The notes: generated from the letters alone by a model not told the origin. Numbered from the stretch's first letter, positions 54,194 to 62,717 are shown. The stretch: DNA of 64,000 nucleotides from DATBRG01 sp036560445 (GCA_036560445.1 DATBRG010000004.1:124001-188000); one strand, 5' to 3'. A program made the numbers and translations.

Positions 54194-55198
54194 CTGGATT
54201 CTCTCACTGGATTTCTGCAAAAAGAGCTGTACCAAAATCAGCTGCCGGACATTGAGTTTACGCAGCTACTGAAAGATATTGCCAATGCTTGCAAGCAGAT
54301 ATCCAGTGCCGTTGGTAGGGGCGCGTTGACCGGTAGCATGGGCAGTCTGACGACCGAGAACATACAGGGCGAGATGCAGAAGCAACTGGACGTGATTAGC
54401 AATGATATCTTCCTGCAAGCCAACCAAAAGGCTGGCTATTATTGCGGCATGGCATCGGAGGAGATGGATGATCCTTATGAGGTTCCACAGCATTACCGTA
54501 AAAATGGGAAGTACCTACTGCTGTTCGATCCTCTAGACGGTTCATCCAACGTTAACCTTAATATTTCCGTCGGCACTATCTTTTCCATTCTACGTAGCCC
54601 TAGCGTTGCTGGTAGCCCTAAAGTAGAAGATTATCTGCAACCTGGTACCGCCCAGGTCTGTGCCGGTTACGCGCTTTATGGGTCATCTACCATCCTGGTA
54701 TTGACCGCTGGTTTTGGCGTTAATGGCTTCACTCTGGATAATGAGACTGGTGAATTTATCCTGACCCATCCCGCGATGCGGATCCCTGTGGATACTGGAG
54801 AATTCGCCATCAATATGTCTCATGAGAGGTTTTGGGAGCTGCCTGTGCAGCGTTATATTGAGGAGTGTTTACAAGGCCGTGAAGGGCCGCGTGGCAAGGA
54901 CTTTAACATGCGTTGGGTTGCCTCCATGGTGGCTGAGGTACATCGTATACTGATACGTGGCGGTATTTTTATGTATCCAATGGATAGCAGCATCCGCCAG
55001 CAAGGTGGCAAGCTGCGTCTGATGTACGAAGCAAACCCGATGAGCTTTATTGTTGAGCAGGCAGGCGGACTATCCTCAACTGGCCGTCAGCGAATCATGG
55101 AGATTCAGCCAGAGGCCTTACATCAGAGGGTTCCAGTGGTGCTGGGGTCTAGAAATGAAGTTGAACGTATATCAGGCTATTACAACACATCAAATTAG
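54194..55198 (+). CDS. fbp: Fructose-1,6-bisphosphatase class 1, non-canonical start
   Basis: Hydrolyses fructose-1,6-bisphosphate in gluconeogenesis. Visible are FDPLDGSSNVNLNISVGTIF, ASEEMDDP (metal site), FILTHPAMRIP and PMDSS, all class 1 FBPase blocks. The first conventional start is a TTG at 54326, but the same frame upstream encodes a good family N-terminus (SLTGFLQKELYQNQLPDIEF...LLKDIANACKQISSAVGRG). Up to the TAA upstream no ATG, GTG or TTG exists. The likeliest start is CTG 54194, one base after the gyrB stop, giving 334 residues, the normal FBPase length; ATT 54179 is another option. A Shine-Dalgarno is weak. Confidence 0.85.
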   Translation: MDSLTGFLQKELYQNQLPDIEFTQLLKDIANACKQISSAVGRGALTGSMGSLTTENIQGEMQKQLDVISNDIFLQANQKAGYYCGMASEEMDDPYEVPQHYRKNGKYLLLFDPLDGSSNVNLNISVGTIFSILRSPSVAGSPKVEDYLQPGTAQVCAGYALYGSSTILVLTAGFGVNGFTLDNETGEFILTHPAMRIPVDTGEFAINMSHERFWELPVQRYIEECLQGREGPRGKDFNMRWVASMVAEVHRILIRGGIFMYPMDSSIRQQGGKLRLMYEANPMSFIVEQAGGLSSTGRQRIMEIQPEALHQRVPVVLGSRNEVERISGYYNTSN

Positions 55199-55210
55199 CT
55201 TTATTTGATG
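55188..55210. repeat. Inverted repeat at the fbp end
   Basis: CATCAAAT (55188-55195) and ATTTGATG (55203-55210) with a 7-nt loop, spanning the fbp stop, ahead of the convergent rubredoxin gene. No clear T-run, so a weak terminator at most. Confidence 0.45.
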
Positions 55211-55248
55211 CTGTGCTGAGCCACCGTAGCTATAAAGAACCAGAACAT

Positions 55249-55413
55249 TTAGACGGTAATCATCTCGAAATCGGACTTCGAAACGCCACAGTCCGGACAA
55301 GCCCAATCAGCAGGAACATCTTCCCACCGGGTGCCGGGGGCAATGCCATCATCAGGCCAGCCTTGAGCCTCATTGTAAATTAAACCGCAAACTAAACACT
55401 GCCAAACTTTCAT
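55249..55413 (-). CDS. Rubredoxin
   Basis: A 54-residue one-iron electron carrier with the two cysteine pairs CLVCG (Cys6, Cys9) and CPDCG (Cys39, Cys42) and the rubredoxin core YNEAQGWPDDGIAPGTRWEDVPADW. It donates or accepts electrons in oxidative-stress or alkane/oxidase chains; its partner here is unknown. ATG 55413 follows an AGGGG Shine-Dalgarno. It is a small stand-alone gene, convergent with fbp. Confidence 0.95.
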   Translation of the reverse strand: MKVWQCLVCGLIYNEAQGWPDDGIAPGTRWEDVPADWACPDCGVSKSDFEMITV

Positions 55414-55525
55414 TAACTACCCCTAAATAATACATAATTATCCTAAGCGGCTATTTTAGCAGTATTACCTAGTAGTTTATTCTGGCTGGAGATTCTGAAA
55501 TAAAAGCTATTGGTACAGACAAAAT

Positions 55526-55552
55526 AAAAACGGAGGCATGCGCCTCCGTTTT
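55526..55552 (-). terminator. Rho-independent terminator of pqqA
   Basis: CGGAGGC (55531-55537), loop ATGC, GCCTCCG (55542-55548). On the minus strand the stem is followed by TTTTTATTTT; a short T-run on the plus strand also exists. Confidence 0.88.
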
Positions 55553-55574
55553 CGTATCGATTGAATGCTAAATA

Positions 55575-55646
55575 TTAGCGATTGCAAACGTACATGGTAA
55601 CTTCAAAGCCAAAACGCATTTCAGTAGCAGCTGGTTTGGTCCACAT
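55575..55646 (-). CDS. pqqA: PQQ precursor peptide PqqA
   Basis: A 23-residue peptide, MWTKPAATEMRFGFEV... ending in MYVCNR. It has the Glu15 and Tyr19 that are cross-linked by PqqE to make pyrroloquinoline quinone, in the same spacing as in known PqqA peptides (E-x3-Y). AGGAGATATCAAC before the ATG gives a very good Shine-Dalgarno. No pqqB, C, D or E gene is adjacent: upstream is a DUF3426 protein, downstream is rubredoxin. A terminator follows, so this is a free-standing pqqA, consistent with a PQQ-using methylotroph. Confidence 0.93.
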   Translation of the reverse strand: MWTKPAATEMRFGFEVTMYVCNR

Positions 55647-55713
55647 GTTGATATCTCCTAATTCGTTTGAGTTTGATGAAGATTTTCTTAAATCTACACA
55701 ACTTATGACTCAC

Positions 55714-55741
55714 ATAATATACGACGATTCAATTTAACCAA
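55714..55741 (-). promoter_or_regulatory. Candidate promoter of pqqA
   Basis: On the minus strand TTGGTT (55741-55736), 16-bp spacer, TATTAT (55719-55714). It fits a sigma70-type promoter moderately and lies about 67 bp before the pqqA start. Confidence 0.5.
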
Positions 55742-55750
55742 TCGGCATAG

Positions 55751-55781
55751 TCATTAAAAGTGACTAATGATTTTCATTAGT
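55751..55781. repeat. Overlapping palindromes upstream of pqqA
   Basis: ACTAATGA-TTT-TCATTAGT (55763-55781) is a perfect 8-bp inverted repeat with 3-nt loop. The same TAATGA arm also pairs with TCATTA at 55751-55756. It lies just after the DUF3426 stop and upstream of the pqqA promoter, so it may end the former's transcript or bind a regulator of pqqA. Confidence 0.6.
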
Positions 55782-55788
55782 GTTGAAG

Positions 55789-56520
55789 TTATGGATATTT
55801 GAGAAATACCCGATATCCTGCAACAGCTACTCCGCTAGTGGAAAAGTTAAGCTTGATGCGCACTTCTTCACCAGCTGGAATGCCGTTACTAATATCTGAG
55901 CCGGCTGGCAAGTACTCACTGGCGGTAAATGCTCGACGTAATATGGGTTTATCATCTGTATCGGTTAACGATAATTCAAATAACGGGTACTCAAGAGCGG
56001 AAGATGCGTGATTGATGAGTGTGCTTGAGAGGTGTATCAAATCTTGATGATCAGCATCTTCCTGCAAATCTGAGTCGTCAATCGTTAACTGGTTGATGTC
56101 GCGAGGTAATTCAACTACGCACGCCATGAATCCACAAGCTTTCACGAGGTAGGGTTTGGCAATAGGCCATTGAACGGCAATAGGGGTGCGTAGGAAGTAG
56201 AGGCTTTGGGCAATAGCAGAAAAGGAAAATAGCGCAATCAAGCCAGCTAACAGCCATTTAGGAAGCTGGCGCCTAGTTACACTTTCACGCTCAGCTTTTT
56301 GAGCAACGTCCGCAACAAATTTTGGTGTTTCTGCTTTTATCGTTGCTGGTGGGGAATTTAATTCTTCGGTCTTTAATCCGGCTGTGTCAGTCAACCGGTC
56401 CCCAGCGTTAAACACATGGCTGCATTTACCGCAGCGTACTTCACCATGATGTGCCAGCAGCTGTTCTGGCGTTATGTGAAAGCTGGTGGAGCAGGCAGGG
56501 CAAGAGGTAACCAGGCTCAT
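55789..56520 (-). CDS. Zinc-ribbon DUF3426 protein (MJ0042 type)
   Basis: A 243-residue protein. The N-terminus is a zinc ribbon, CPAC...CGKC (Cys7, 10, 30, 33) in the MJ0042-type pattern TSCPACSTSFHITPEQLLAHHGEVRCGKCSHVF. A linker, one membrane segment (LPKWLLAGLIALFSFSAIAQSLYFL, about 84-108) and a beta-rich C-terminal DUF3426 domain follow. Its function is unknown; it is commonly encoded next to prmA in betaproteobacteria. Its ATG overlaps the prmA stop by 4 bp. Confidence 0.9.
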   Translation of the reverse strand: MSLVTSCPACSTSFHITPEQLLAHHGEVRCGKCSHVFNAGDRLTDTAGLKTEELNSPPATIKAETPKFVADVAQKAERESVTRRQLPKWLLAGLIALFSFSAIAQSLYFLRTPIAVQWPIAKPYLVKACGFMACVVELPRDINQLTIDDSDLQEDADHQDLIHLSSTLINHASSALEYPLFELSLTDTDDKPILRRAFTASEYLPAGSDISNGIPAGEEVRIKLNFSTSGVAVAGYRVFLKYP

Positions 56521-57419
56521 TTTTTTCTGCCTGTAAGTAACACCCAGCTATCCATAAAAACAGGGGTGGCCATCTCGAACCATTCTGAGTAGATGCTTGA
56601 AACCTGCTCAGTTTGTTCGCGCAAAATTCCAGAGAGAGCAATCTGTCCATCGCGCTTGCAGGCAGATGCCAGAACCGGCGCCAGCACCATGAGGGCACTG
56701 GAGAGTATATTAGCCACCACCAAATCAAATTGAGTAATTGCCAGCTCGTCTGTGGGTAAAGTATTCGCCATCAAGAACTCGGCAATCACCTGATTTTGCT
56801 CGGCATTGTAGTTGCTGGACTGTATAGCCTGTGGATCTATATCGGTACCAATAACCTTGCCAGCACCAAGCTTTTTCGCAGCGATAGCTAGAATGCCAGA
56901 GCCGCAACCGTAGTCGAGAACTGAATGATGGCTTTTTACATGGTCCGCCAGCCAAGCCAGGCAGAGATGGGTTGTTGGGTGACTCCCAGTACCAAAGGCC
57001 AAGCCAGGATCGAGCACGATATTAAGTGCGCCAGGGTTAGGTGCGTTATGCCAGGAGGGGACAATCCATAAGTCGTCACGGATACGGATGGGATCAAACT
57101 GCGACTGCGTGGCGCGCACCCAATCCTGCTCAGCAATCATTTCTGTGGAGTAACTGAGATTATGCAACCCAGTGCTTTGCTGTAGCGAAAGCATTATTTC
57201 AGAGGCTACTACTTGTTCGTCAAATAACGCGCTGACAACATTGTGCTGCCATATTCCTGGCGGCGGGTCACCAGGCTCACCAAAAATGGGTTGTTCATCC
57301 TGGGTTTCAGCATTCGCATCCTCAATACTTGCAGACAGCGCGCCTAACTCCATCAAGGTATCGCTCAAGAGATCAGCGATATTGTCCCTAGCCTCAATTT
57401 TCAGCGATAGCCAAGCCAT
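56517..57419 (-). CDS. prmA: Ribosomal protein L11 methyltransferase
   Basis: Trimethylates L11 using S-adenosylmethionine. The 300-residue protein has the N-terminal L11-binding domain (MAWLSLKIEARDNIADLLSDTLMELGALSASIEDA) and the Rossmann domain with DYGCGSGILAIAAKKLGAGKVIGTDIDPQAI and the NPPY-like VVANILSSAL. It follows accC by 20 bp. Confidence 0.97.
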   Translation of the reverse strand: MAWLSLKIEARDNIADLLSDTLMELGALSASIEDANAETQDEQPIFGEPGDPPPGIWQHNVVSALFDEQVVASEIMLSLQQSTGLHNLSYSTEMIAEQDWVRATQSQFDPIRIRDDLWIVPSWHNAPNPGALNIVLDPGLAFGTGSHPTTHLCLAWLADHVKSHHSVLDYGCGSGILAIAAKKLGAGKVIGTDIDPQAIQSSNYNAEQNQVIAEFLMANTLPTDELAITQFDLVVANILSSALMVLAPVLASACKRDGQIALSGILREQTEQVSSIYSEWFEMATPVFMDSWVLLTGRKK

Positions 57420-57439
57420 TTACTGTAACGAGCAAAGCA

Positions 57440-58789
57440 TCATTTAGAGCTGATGCCGAGCTTTTGCTCCAGATAGTGGATGCTGGTCGCACCCAAGTGA
57501 AAAGCAGCGTCTGCCATTAAATCACTGTGTAGCGGCACATTGGTTTTGATTCCTTGAACCACCATTTCGGATAATGCAATGCGCATACGGGCAATTGCCT
57601 GCTCACGTGTGTCGCCGTAGGCAATCAGTTTGCCTATCATCGAATCATAGTGTGGGGGCACGGTGTAATTCTGGTAAGCATGGGTATCAACACGGATACC
57701 AGGGCCACCTGGCATGTGGAAGGTTGTGATACGGCCAGGTGATGGTACAAAGGTATACGGGTCTTCAGCATTGATGCGGCATTCGATAGCGTGGCCACGG
57801 AACTGGATATCTTTTTGACGGAAAGGCAGTTTTTCGCCAGCAGCGATGCGGATTTGCTGTTGCACAATGTCGATGCCGGTAATCATTTCTGTTACCGGAT
57901 GCTCAACTTGTACACGGGTGTTCATTTCAATGAAGTAAAACTCATTGTTTTCGTATAGGAATTCAAACGTGCCCGCGCCGCGATAATTGATTTTACGGCA
58001 GGCGTCAGCACAACGTGCGCCAACCTTGTCGCGTAACCTGGTGCTGAGGCCTGGTGCGGGCGCTTCTTCCAATACCTTTTGATGGCGACGTTGCATTGAG
58101 CAATCGCGCTCACCCAGATAGACAGCATTGCCGTGCTGGTCTGCTAATACCTGAAATTCGATATGACGTGGTTGCTCAAGAAATTTTTCCATGTAAACCA
58201 TGGGATTGCCAAACGCAGCCTGGGCTTCAGCCTTGGTCATATTCACTGAGGCAAGCAAGGCCGCTTCTGTATGTACTACACGCATGCCACGACCGCCGCC
58301 GCCGCCGGCGGCTTTGATAATTACCGGATAGCCGATTTCCCGCGCTGTGCGCATGATTATTTCCGGGTCGTCTGGTAAAGCACCTTCTGAGCCCGGTACA
58401 CAAGGTACGCCGGCTTTCTTCATGGTGTCTTTAGCGCTAACTTTATCGCCCATGAGACGTATGGTCTCAGCTCTGGGGCCGATAAATACGAAACCACTTT
58501 GCTCTACGCGTTCAGCAAAATCGGCGTTTTCCGAGAGGAAACCATAACCTGGGTGTATCGCTTCTGCATCTGTGACTTCAGCTGCGCTGATGACTGCAGG
58601 AATATTAAGGTAGCTCTGGCCAGAGGGTGCAGGCCCAATACAGACCGATTCATCTGCTAGTTTTACGTACTTGGCTTCGCGGTCTGCTTCAGAGTGAACG
58701 GCTACGGTCTTGATACCCAGCTCGCGACAAGCACGCTGGATACGCAAGGCGATTTCGCCGCGGTTGGCAATGAGGACTTTTTCAAACAT
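57440..58789 (-). CDS. accC: Acetyl-CoA carboxylase biotin carboxylase subunit
   Basis: Carboxylates biotin on AccB using ATP and bicarbonate, the first step of fatty acid synthesis. The 449-residue protein has IANRGEIALRIQRACRELGI, the ATP-grasp glycine loop KAAGGGGGRGMRVV, and EMNTRVQVEHPVTEMITGIDIV. It follows accB by 11 bp. Confidence 0.98.
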   Translation of the reverse strand: MFEKVLIANRGEIALRIQRACRELGIKTVAVHSEADREAKYVKLADESVCIGPAPSGQSYLNIPAVISAAEVTDAEAIHPGYGFLSENADFAERVEQSGFVFIGPRAETIRLMGDKVSAKDTMKKAGVPCVPGSEGALPDDPEIIMRTAREIGYPVIIKAAGGGGGRGMRVVHTEAALLASVNMTKAEAQAAFGNPMVYMEKFLEQPRHIEFQVLADQHGNAVYLGERDCSMQRRHQKVLEEAPAPGLSTRLRDKVGARCADACRKINYRGAGTFEFLYENNEFYFIEMNTRVQVEHPVTEMITGIDIVQQQIRIAAGEKLPFRQKDIQFRGHAIECRINAEDPYTFVPSPGRITTFHMPGGPGIRVDTHAYQNYTVPPHYDSMIGKLIAYGDTREQAIARMRIALSEMVVQGIKTNVPLHSDLMADAAFHLGATSIHYLEQKLGISSK

Positions 58790-58800
58790 AGAGACCTCGT

Positions 58801-59256
58801 TTAGCCGATGATGAAAAGGGGTTCGCCGTATTCAACGGGTTGCCCATTTTCAACCAGAATAGCTTTGATTACACCCGCATGATCGGCTTCAATTTCATTC
58901 AGCAGTTTCATGGCCTCGATAATACAGATCGTATCGCCAACCGAAACGCTGGAGCCTATTTCTACAAACGGGCTGCTATCTGGGGAAGAGGATCGGTAAA
59001 AAGTGCCAACCATGGGTGATTTGACCACATGACCTTCGATGACTGGTTCTGTTGGCTCAGTGGCTGTTGCAGCCACTGGCGCAGCATGCTGCGCGGGCAT
59101 TTGCTGCATATAAGGCTGGGCATAGTGCATCATAGGTTGGGAGTTAGGCAGGTTGCGACTGATACGCACTTTTTCCTCGCCTTCTGTTAATTCAAGCTCA
59201 GAAATACCGGATTCCTCAACCAGATCGATCAGTTTTTTCAGTTTACGTAAGTCCAT
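58801..59256 (-). CDS. accB: Acetyl-CoA carboxylase biotin carboxyl carrier protein
   Basis: Carries biotin between the two halves of acetyl-CoA carboxylase. The 151-residue protein has the N-terminal MDLRKLKKLIDLVEESGISELELTEGEEKVRI, a Pro/Ala/Gln-rich linker, and the C-terminal biotinyl domain with biotin attached at Lys117 in the EAMK motif (IIEAMKLLNEIEADHAG). First gene of accB-accC-prmA-DUF3426. Confidence 0.98.
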   Translation of the reverse strand: MDLRKLKKLIDLVEESGISELELTEGEEKVRISRNLPNSQPMMHYAQPYMQQMPAQHAAPVAATATEPTEPVIEGHVVKSPMVGTFYRSSSPDSSPFVEIGSSVSVGDTICIIEAMKLLNEIEADHAGVIKAILVENGQPVEYGEPLFIIG

Positions 59257-59326
59257 GATTAACCTCTTTTAAAGCAATATAGTGTTGAACGCATATTTCT
59301 TGATGCGAATGGATTGGCGATACTAG

Positions 59327-59779
59327 TTACTTGAGTCTGGTAATTGCGTAGTCCAAGGCCAGTGAATAGCCTTGGGAACCTAAGCCACTGATTACGCCTA
59401 CCGCAATATCACTGAAATAGGAGTGATGGCGGAAGCTTTCACGCGCGTGGACATTGGAAAGGTGAACTTCTATAAATGGAATCTTGACCGCGGCTAGTGC
59501 ATCGCGCATCGCAACAGATGTATGTGTGAAGGCTGCAGGATTGATAATAATAAAATCGACGTTTTTAGCTGCTAATGACTGGATTTTACCGATTAACTCT
59601 GCCTCGGCATTACTTTGGAAAGCTGCCAGCTTCAGGCCGGCTTTTTTCGCCTGCTCCAATAACCGCTTGTTGATACCCTCAAGCGTATCTTTGCCGTAAT
59701 GCTCGGGCTCGCGCGTACCCAGCAAGTTAAGGTTGGGGCCATGCAGTACCAGTATGGATTTGGTGGATTTATCAGCCAT
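59327..59779 (-). CDS. aroQ: 3-dehydroquinate dehydratase, type II
   Basis: Shikimate-pathway enzyme converting 3-dehydroquinate to 3-dehydroshikimate. The 150-residue dodecameric type II enzyme shows LHGPNLNLLGTREPEHYG, the flexible-loop Arg/Tyr region, INPAAFTHTSVAMRDAL and EVHLSNVHARESFRHHSYFSDIAVGVISGLG. It lies upstream of accB on the same strand, a common betaproteobacterial order. Confidence 0.98.
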   Translation of the reverse strand: MADKSTKSILVLHGPNLNLLGTREPEHYGKDTLEGINKRLLEQAKKAGLKLAAFQSNAEAELIGKIQSLAAKNVDFIIINPAAFTHTSVAMRDALAAVKIPFIEVHLSNVHARESFRHHSYFSDIAVGVISGLGSQGYSLALDYAITRLK

Positions 59780-59902
59780 ATACGGTGGTTTTATGTGACC
59801 AGCGGCAGTAATTCATGGCTGCAAGTTTGCCGCAAATAGGGGGATGTTGTCTAGCGGATTGGCGATATTTAACGAAATTACAAGGTTTTCAGTAACTTAG
59901 TT

Positions 59903-60451
59903 TTAGCTCGACTGAGCTAACTTGATTAAAGGTAGCAAGGTTTGCTCTAAAAGTGGCTGATCTATACGTCCGAAATAGGTTTTGGCTACCGTGCCATCAG
60001 CTTTAATGATTACAGTATATGGCAATATGCCTTTATCATTGCCAAGGCTGGCAGCCAGATTCATACCTTCCATATCGGCGGCAAGCAAAGGGTAGCTTAC
60101 TTTGACTTCTTTGCTAAATTCGCGGATTTTAGCTACATCATCGGTGGAAATTCCTAGCACAATTACGTTATTGTCGTGATACTGGTCCTGTAGGTGGGAC
60201 AATTCCGGCATTTCTTCACGACATGGCGGACACCAGGTTGCCCAGAAATTAACAACTATAATCTTGCCTTGCCATTGTTTAAGCAATTGCGATTTGCCAC
60301 TCGCATCTTCGAAGCTTGCTGTATATAAGCCGCTAGTTGAAATATTGACGGGTTGAGAGATCGAAGGGTTGATAATGTAGTGTCGCGTCGCCAGGCCGAG
60401 AATGATGATGGCTAGGCTAACCGCAAAAATCTGCAGGGATTTTTTAATCAT
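59903..60451 (-). CDS. TlpA-like thiol-disulfide oxidoreductase
   Basis: A 182-residue thioredoxin-fold protein anchored by an N-terminal segment (LQIFAVSLAIIILGLATRHYI). The redox motif is CPPC (Cys74, Cys77) in VVNFWATWCPPCREEMPEL, and the cis-Pro loop is GILPYTVIIKADGTVAKTYFGRI. Family members reduce periplasmic disulfides, often for cytochrome c maturation. It lies 12 bp after dsbD, which can supply its electrons. The 59780-59902 gap between it and aroQ shows no gene. Confidence 0.9.
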   Translation of the reverse strand: MIKKSLQIFAVSLAIIILGLATRHYIINPSISQPVNISTSGLYTASFEDASGKSQLLKQWQGKIIVVNFWATWCPPCREEMPELSHLQDQYHDNNVIVLGISTDDVAKIREFSKEVKVSYPLLAADMEGMNLAASLGNDKGILPYTVIIKADGTVAKTYFGRIDQPLLEQTLLPLIKLAQSS

Positions 60452-60462
60452 GTTTTTATTTT

Positions 60463-62331
60463 TTAATTTCTGGAGGTTATTTGATGGAGAGTCTGCTTAA
60501 ATTCTTCTGCATCTTGATAGCCAACGACTTTCAAGGACGGAATTTGCTGTCCATTACTATCAAAAAAAATGATGCCAGGCAGGCCAAATAGACCGAAACG
60601 CTTGAGTAGTGCATCACCTTCATTGGAAGGCGTGGTCAAATCAGCCTGCAATAGAACCACGTTTTCCAGGGATTTTTGTACTCCCATGTCGCTGAAAGTA
60701 AACTGCTCCAGTTCCTTGCAGGCGACACACCAGTCAGCATAGAAATCCAGCATGACGGTTTTTCCTGCCGAGTTTTGCATATAGTTTTCAAGTTCAGCCA
60801 GGCTATTTATCCGTTGAAAAGATAGCTTGGCCTTTGGCGTACTACTGACGTTTGCCTGCAAACCAGAAAGTGGTTGCAATGGTGATTTAGCCCCAGACAG
60901 TGCGCCTATCAATAAGGCGACACCCAGTACCAAAGCAATGACACCCATGCCTTTCCAGAACTTCATCCATGGGCTGGCATGCACTGGCAACCCATCCAGT
61001 GCATGCATGTATATTGCAGGTACGATGAGTAGTGCTGCCCACATTGCTATCTGTAGGCTGACCGGGACTAATGGCGTAATAATCCAGATTGCTACCCCTA
61101 GCATAACCACGCCAAAAAAGTTACGTACCGTATTCATCCACTGCCCGGTCTTGGGCAACAGGCTACCAGCAGAGGCGCCTAGAAGCAGCAATGGCACCCC
61201 CATGCCTATTGAGAGAGAAAATAGTGCTATACCACCCAAGAGTACATCATGAGTTTTGCTAATATAAATTAAGGCACCAGCCAGAGGAGCCGCTACACAA
61301 GGGCTTACAATCAATGCTGATAAAGCGCCCATGATGAATACACCGACGAAACGGCCTCCCTTGATGCGATTGCTGACATTGACCATGCTGCTCTCAAATG
61401 CAGCTGGTAGCTTGAGCTCATAAAAGCCGAACATGGATAAAGCTAGTAGTACAAATACCAAGCCAGTTGCGCTTAGTACCCAGGCATTTTGCAGTGTATT
61501 ACTTAATAGTTGCCCAGAAAGCCCGGCTGCGATACCTGCCAAGGTATAGCTCAACGCCATGCCCAAAGTGTAGGCAAGGGAAAGATTAAAGGAATGTAGT
61601 CGAGAAGGTGCTTTATTCGCGGTTTGCTTGCTGCCTACGATGATGCCGGAAAGTATAGGTATCATCGGTAGCACACAAGGCGTCAGTGATAACAGTAAAC
61701 CAAAACCAAAAAAGCCGATGACTATTAGCCAAAGTTTGCCACTTTTGAGTAAGTTGGCCGCCTCACCGTCATTGCCAGTATTTTGGCTGACAAAGCCTAA
61801 GGTATTAGTGTTCTGAGTCCTGCCACCAGTGGAGGCCAAGTCCAAGTCATAATTTTTATGGATAGGGGCATAACACAAACCTTTTTCACTGCAGCCCTGA
61901 TAAGTAGCCGCTAACGTCACCTTGCCTTCGACAGGTTGAGCCAGTTTGATTTCAGCCATAATGTCATGGTGATAAACCTCGCTCTGGCCAAAAGTGGCAT
62001 CTTGTTTAATCTCACCTTTGGGCAGGTCTATAGATTTAACGCTGTTCCCGATGGGGGATTTGAGTTCAAAACTAATGCGCGCACGATATAAATAATGGCC
62101 AGGTGCTACTTTGAAAGCGGCTTGCAGCGTCTGTGAATCCAAGACATTGACAGAGAGTTTGAAAGCCTCGTCAGGGGATAAAAACTTTTCTTCATCATTA
62201 TTTGCGAGGAAAGCGCTCTTGCCGCTGCCGCCATTGTTTTCTGCCAATACAGTAAAAGGTAAAGTGAATAACAAGCCTACAAATAAGGCGGCGAGCAAGC
62301 GTTTCTGGATGGTTGATAAATAAGTGTTCAA
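60463..62331 (-). CDS. dsbD: Thiol:disulfide interchange protein DsbD
   Basis: Carries electrons from cytosolic thioredoxin across the inner membrane to periplasmic partners. The 622-residue protein has a signal peptide (MNTYLSTIQKRLLAALFVGLLFTLPFTVLA), the N-terminal DsbD-alpha domain with Cys pair in CSEKGLCYAP, eight membrane helices with FGFGLLLSLTPCVLPMIPILSG and IVSPCVAAPLAGAL (redox Cys), and the C-terminal thioredoxin domain with CVAC (535-538). The start is taken as TTG 62331, whose TTGA overlaps the cutA stop; an open extension to 62364 would spoil the signal peptide. Confidence 0.95.
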   Translation of the reverse strand: MNTYLSTIQKRLLAALFVGLLFTLPFTVLAENNGGSGKSAFLANNDEEKFLSPDEAFKLSVNVLDSQTLQAAFKVAPGHYLYRARISFELKSPIGNSVKSIDLPKGEIKQDATFGQSEVYHHDIMAEIKLAQPVEGKVTLAATYQGCSEKGLCYAPIHKNYDLDLASTGGRTQNTNTLGFVSQNTGNDGEAANLLKSGKLWLIVIGFFGFGLLLSLTPCVLPMIPILSGIIVGSKQTANKAPSRLHSFNLSLAYTLGMALSYTLAGIAAGLSGQLLSNTLQNAWVLSATGLVFVLLALSMFGFYELKLPAAFESSMVNVSNRIKGGRFVGVFIMGALSALIVSPCVAAPLAGALIYISKTHDVLLGGIALFSLSIGMGVPLLLLGASAGSLLPKTGQWMNTVRNFFGVVMLGVAIWIITPLVPVSLQIAMWAALLIVPAIYMHALDGLPVHASPWMKFWKGMGVIALVLGVALLIGALSGAKSPLQPLSGLQANVSSTPKAKLSFQRINSLAELENYMQNSAGKTVMLDFYADWCVACKELEQFTFSDMGVQKSLENVVLLQADLTTPSNEGDALLKRFGLFGLPGIIFFDSNGQQIPSLKVVGYQDAEEFKQTLHQITSRN

Positions 62332-62675
62332 ACTAAAGTATCCGTTGTTGTTGAAGTAATCCATTGAAAATATGCGCTGAAACCACCATCTAGAGAGACA
62401 TAGACGATTTCGGGAAGTTCGTAAGGATGCAGCTTGCGTATTGCTTGTTCTAGAGCGGGGTAGCGGTCAACGGTGGTTTTGATTAATACCGGGATTTCCC
62501 GGGCGCTTTCGATTTTCCCCTGCCAATGGTAGATTGAACTGCAGGGCGATAATATGTTTACACAGGCAGCAAGCCGCGTTTCAACCAGATACTGAGCCAA
62601 TTTCTCGGCGCTAGCCTGATCGGGTAAGTTGCTCATTACCATGATGGCACCTGTTGATTTATCTACTGAATTCAC
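62328..62675 (-). CDS. cutA: Divalent-cation tolerance protein CutA
   Basis: A 115-residue trimeric CutA1 protein with SAEKLAQYLVETRLAACVNILSPCSSIYHWQGKIESAREIPVLIKTT, ELPEIVYVSLDGG and a hydrophobic C-terminus. It is linked to copper and divalent metal tolerance in E. coli, where cutA also neighbours dsbD. It precedes dsbD here, with coupled translation, and is divergent from fxsA across 42 bp. Confidence 0.95.
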   Translation of the reverse strand: MNSVDKSTGAIMVMSNLPDQASAEKLAQYLVETRLAACVNILSPCSSIYHWQGKIESAREIPVLIKTTVDRYPALEQAIRKLHPYELPEIVYVSLDGGFSAYFQWITSTTTDTLV

Positions 62676-62717
62676 TTCATCGGCCTTAATTTACTAAGCA
62701 TAATAGATTGGAGTTTC

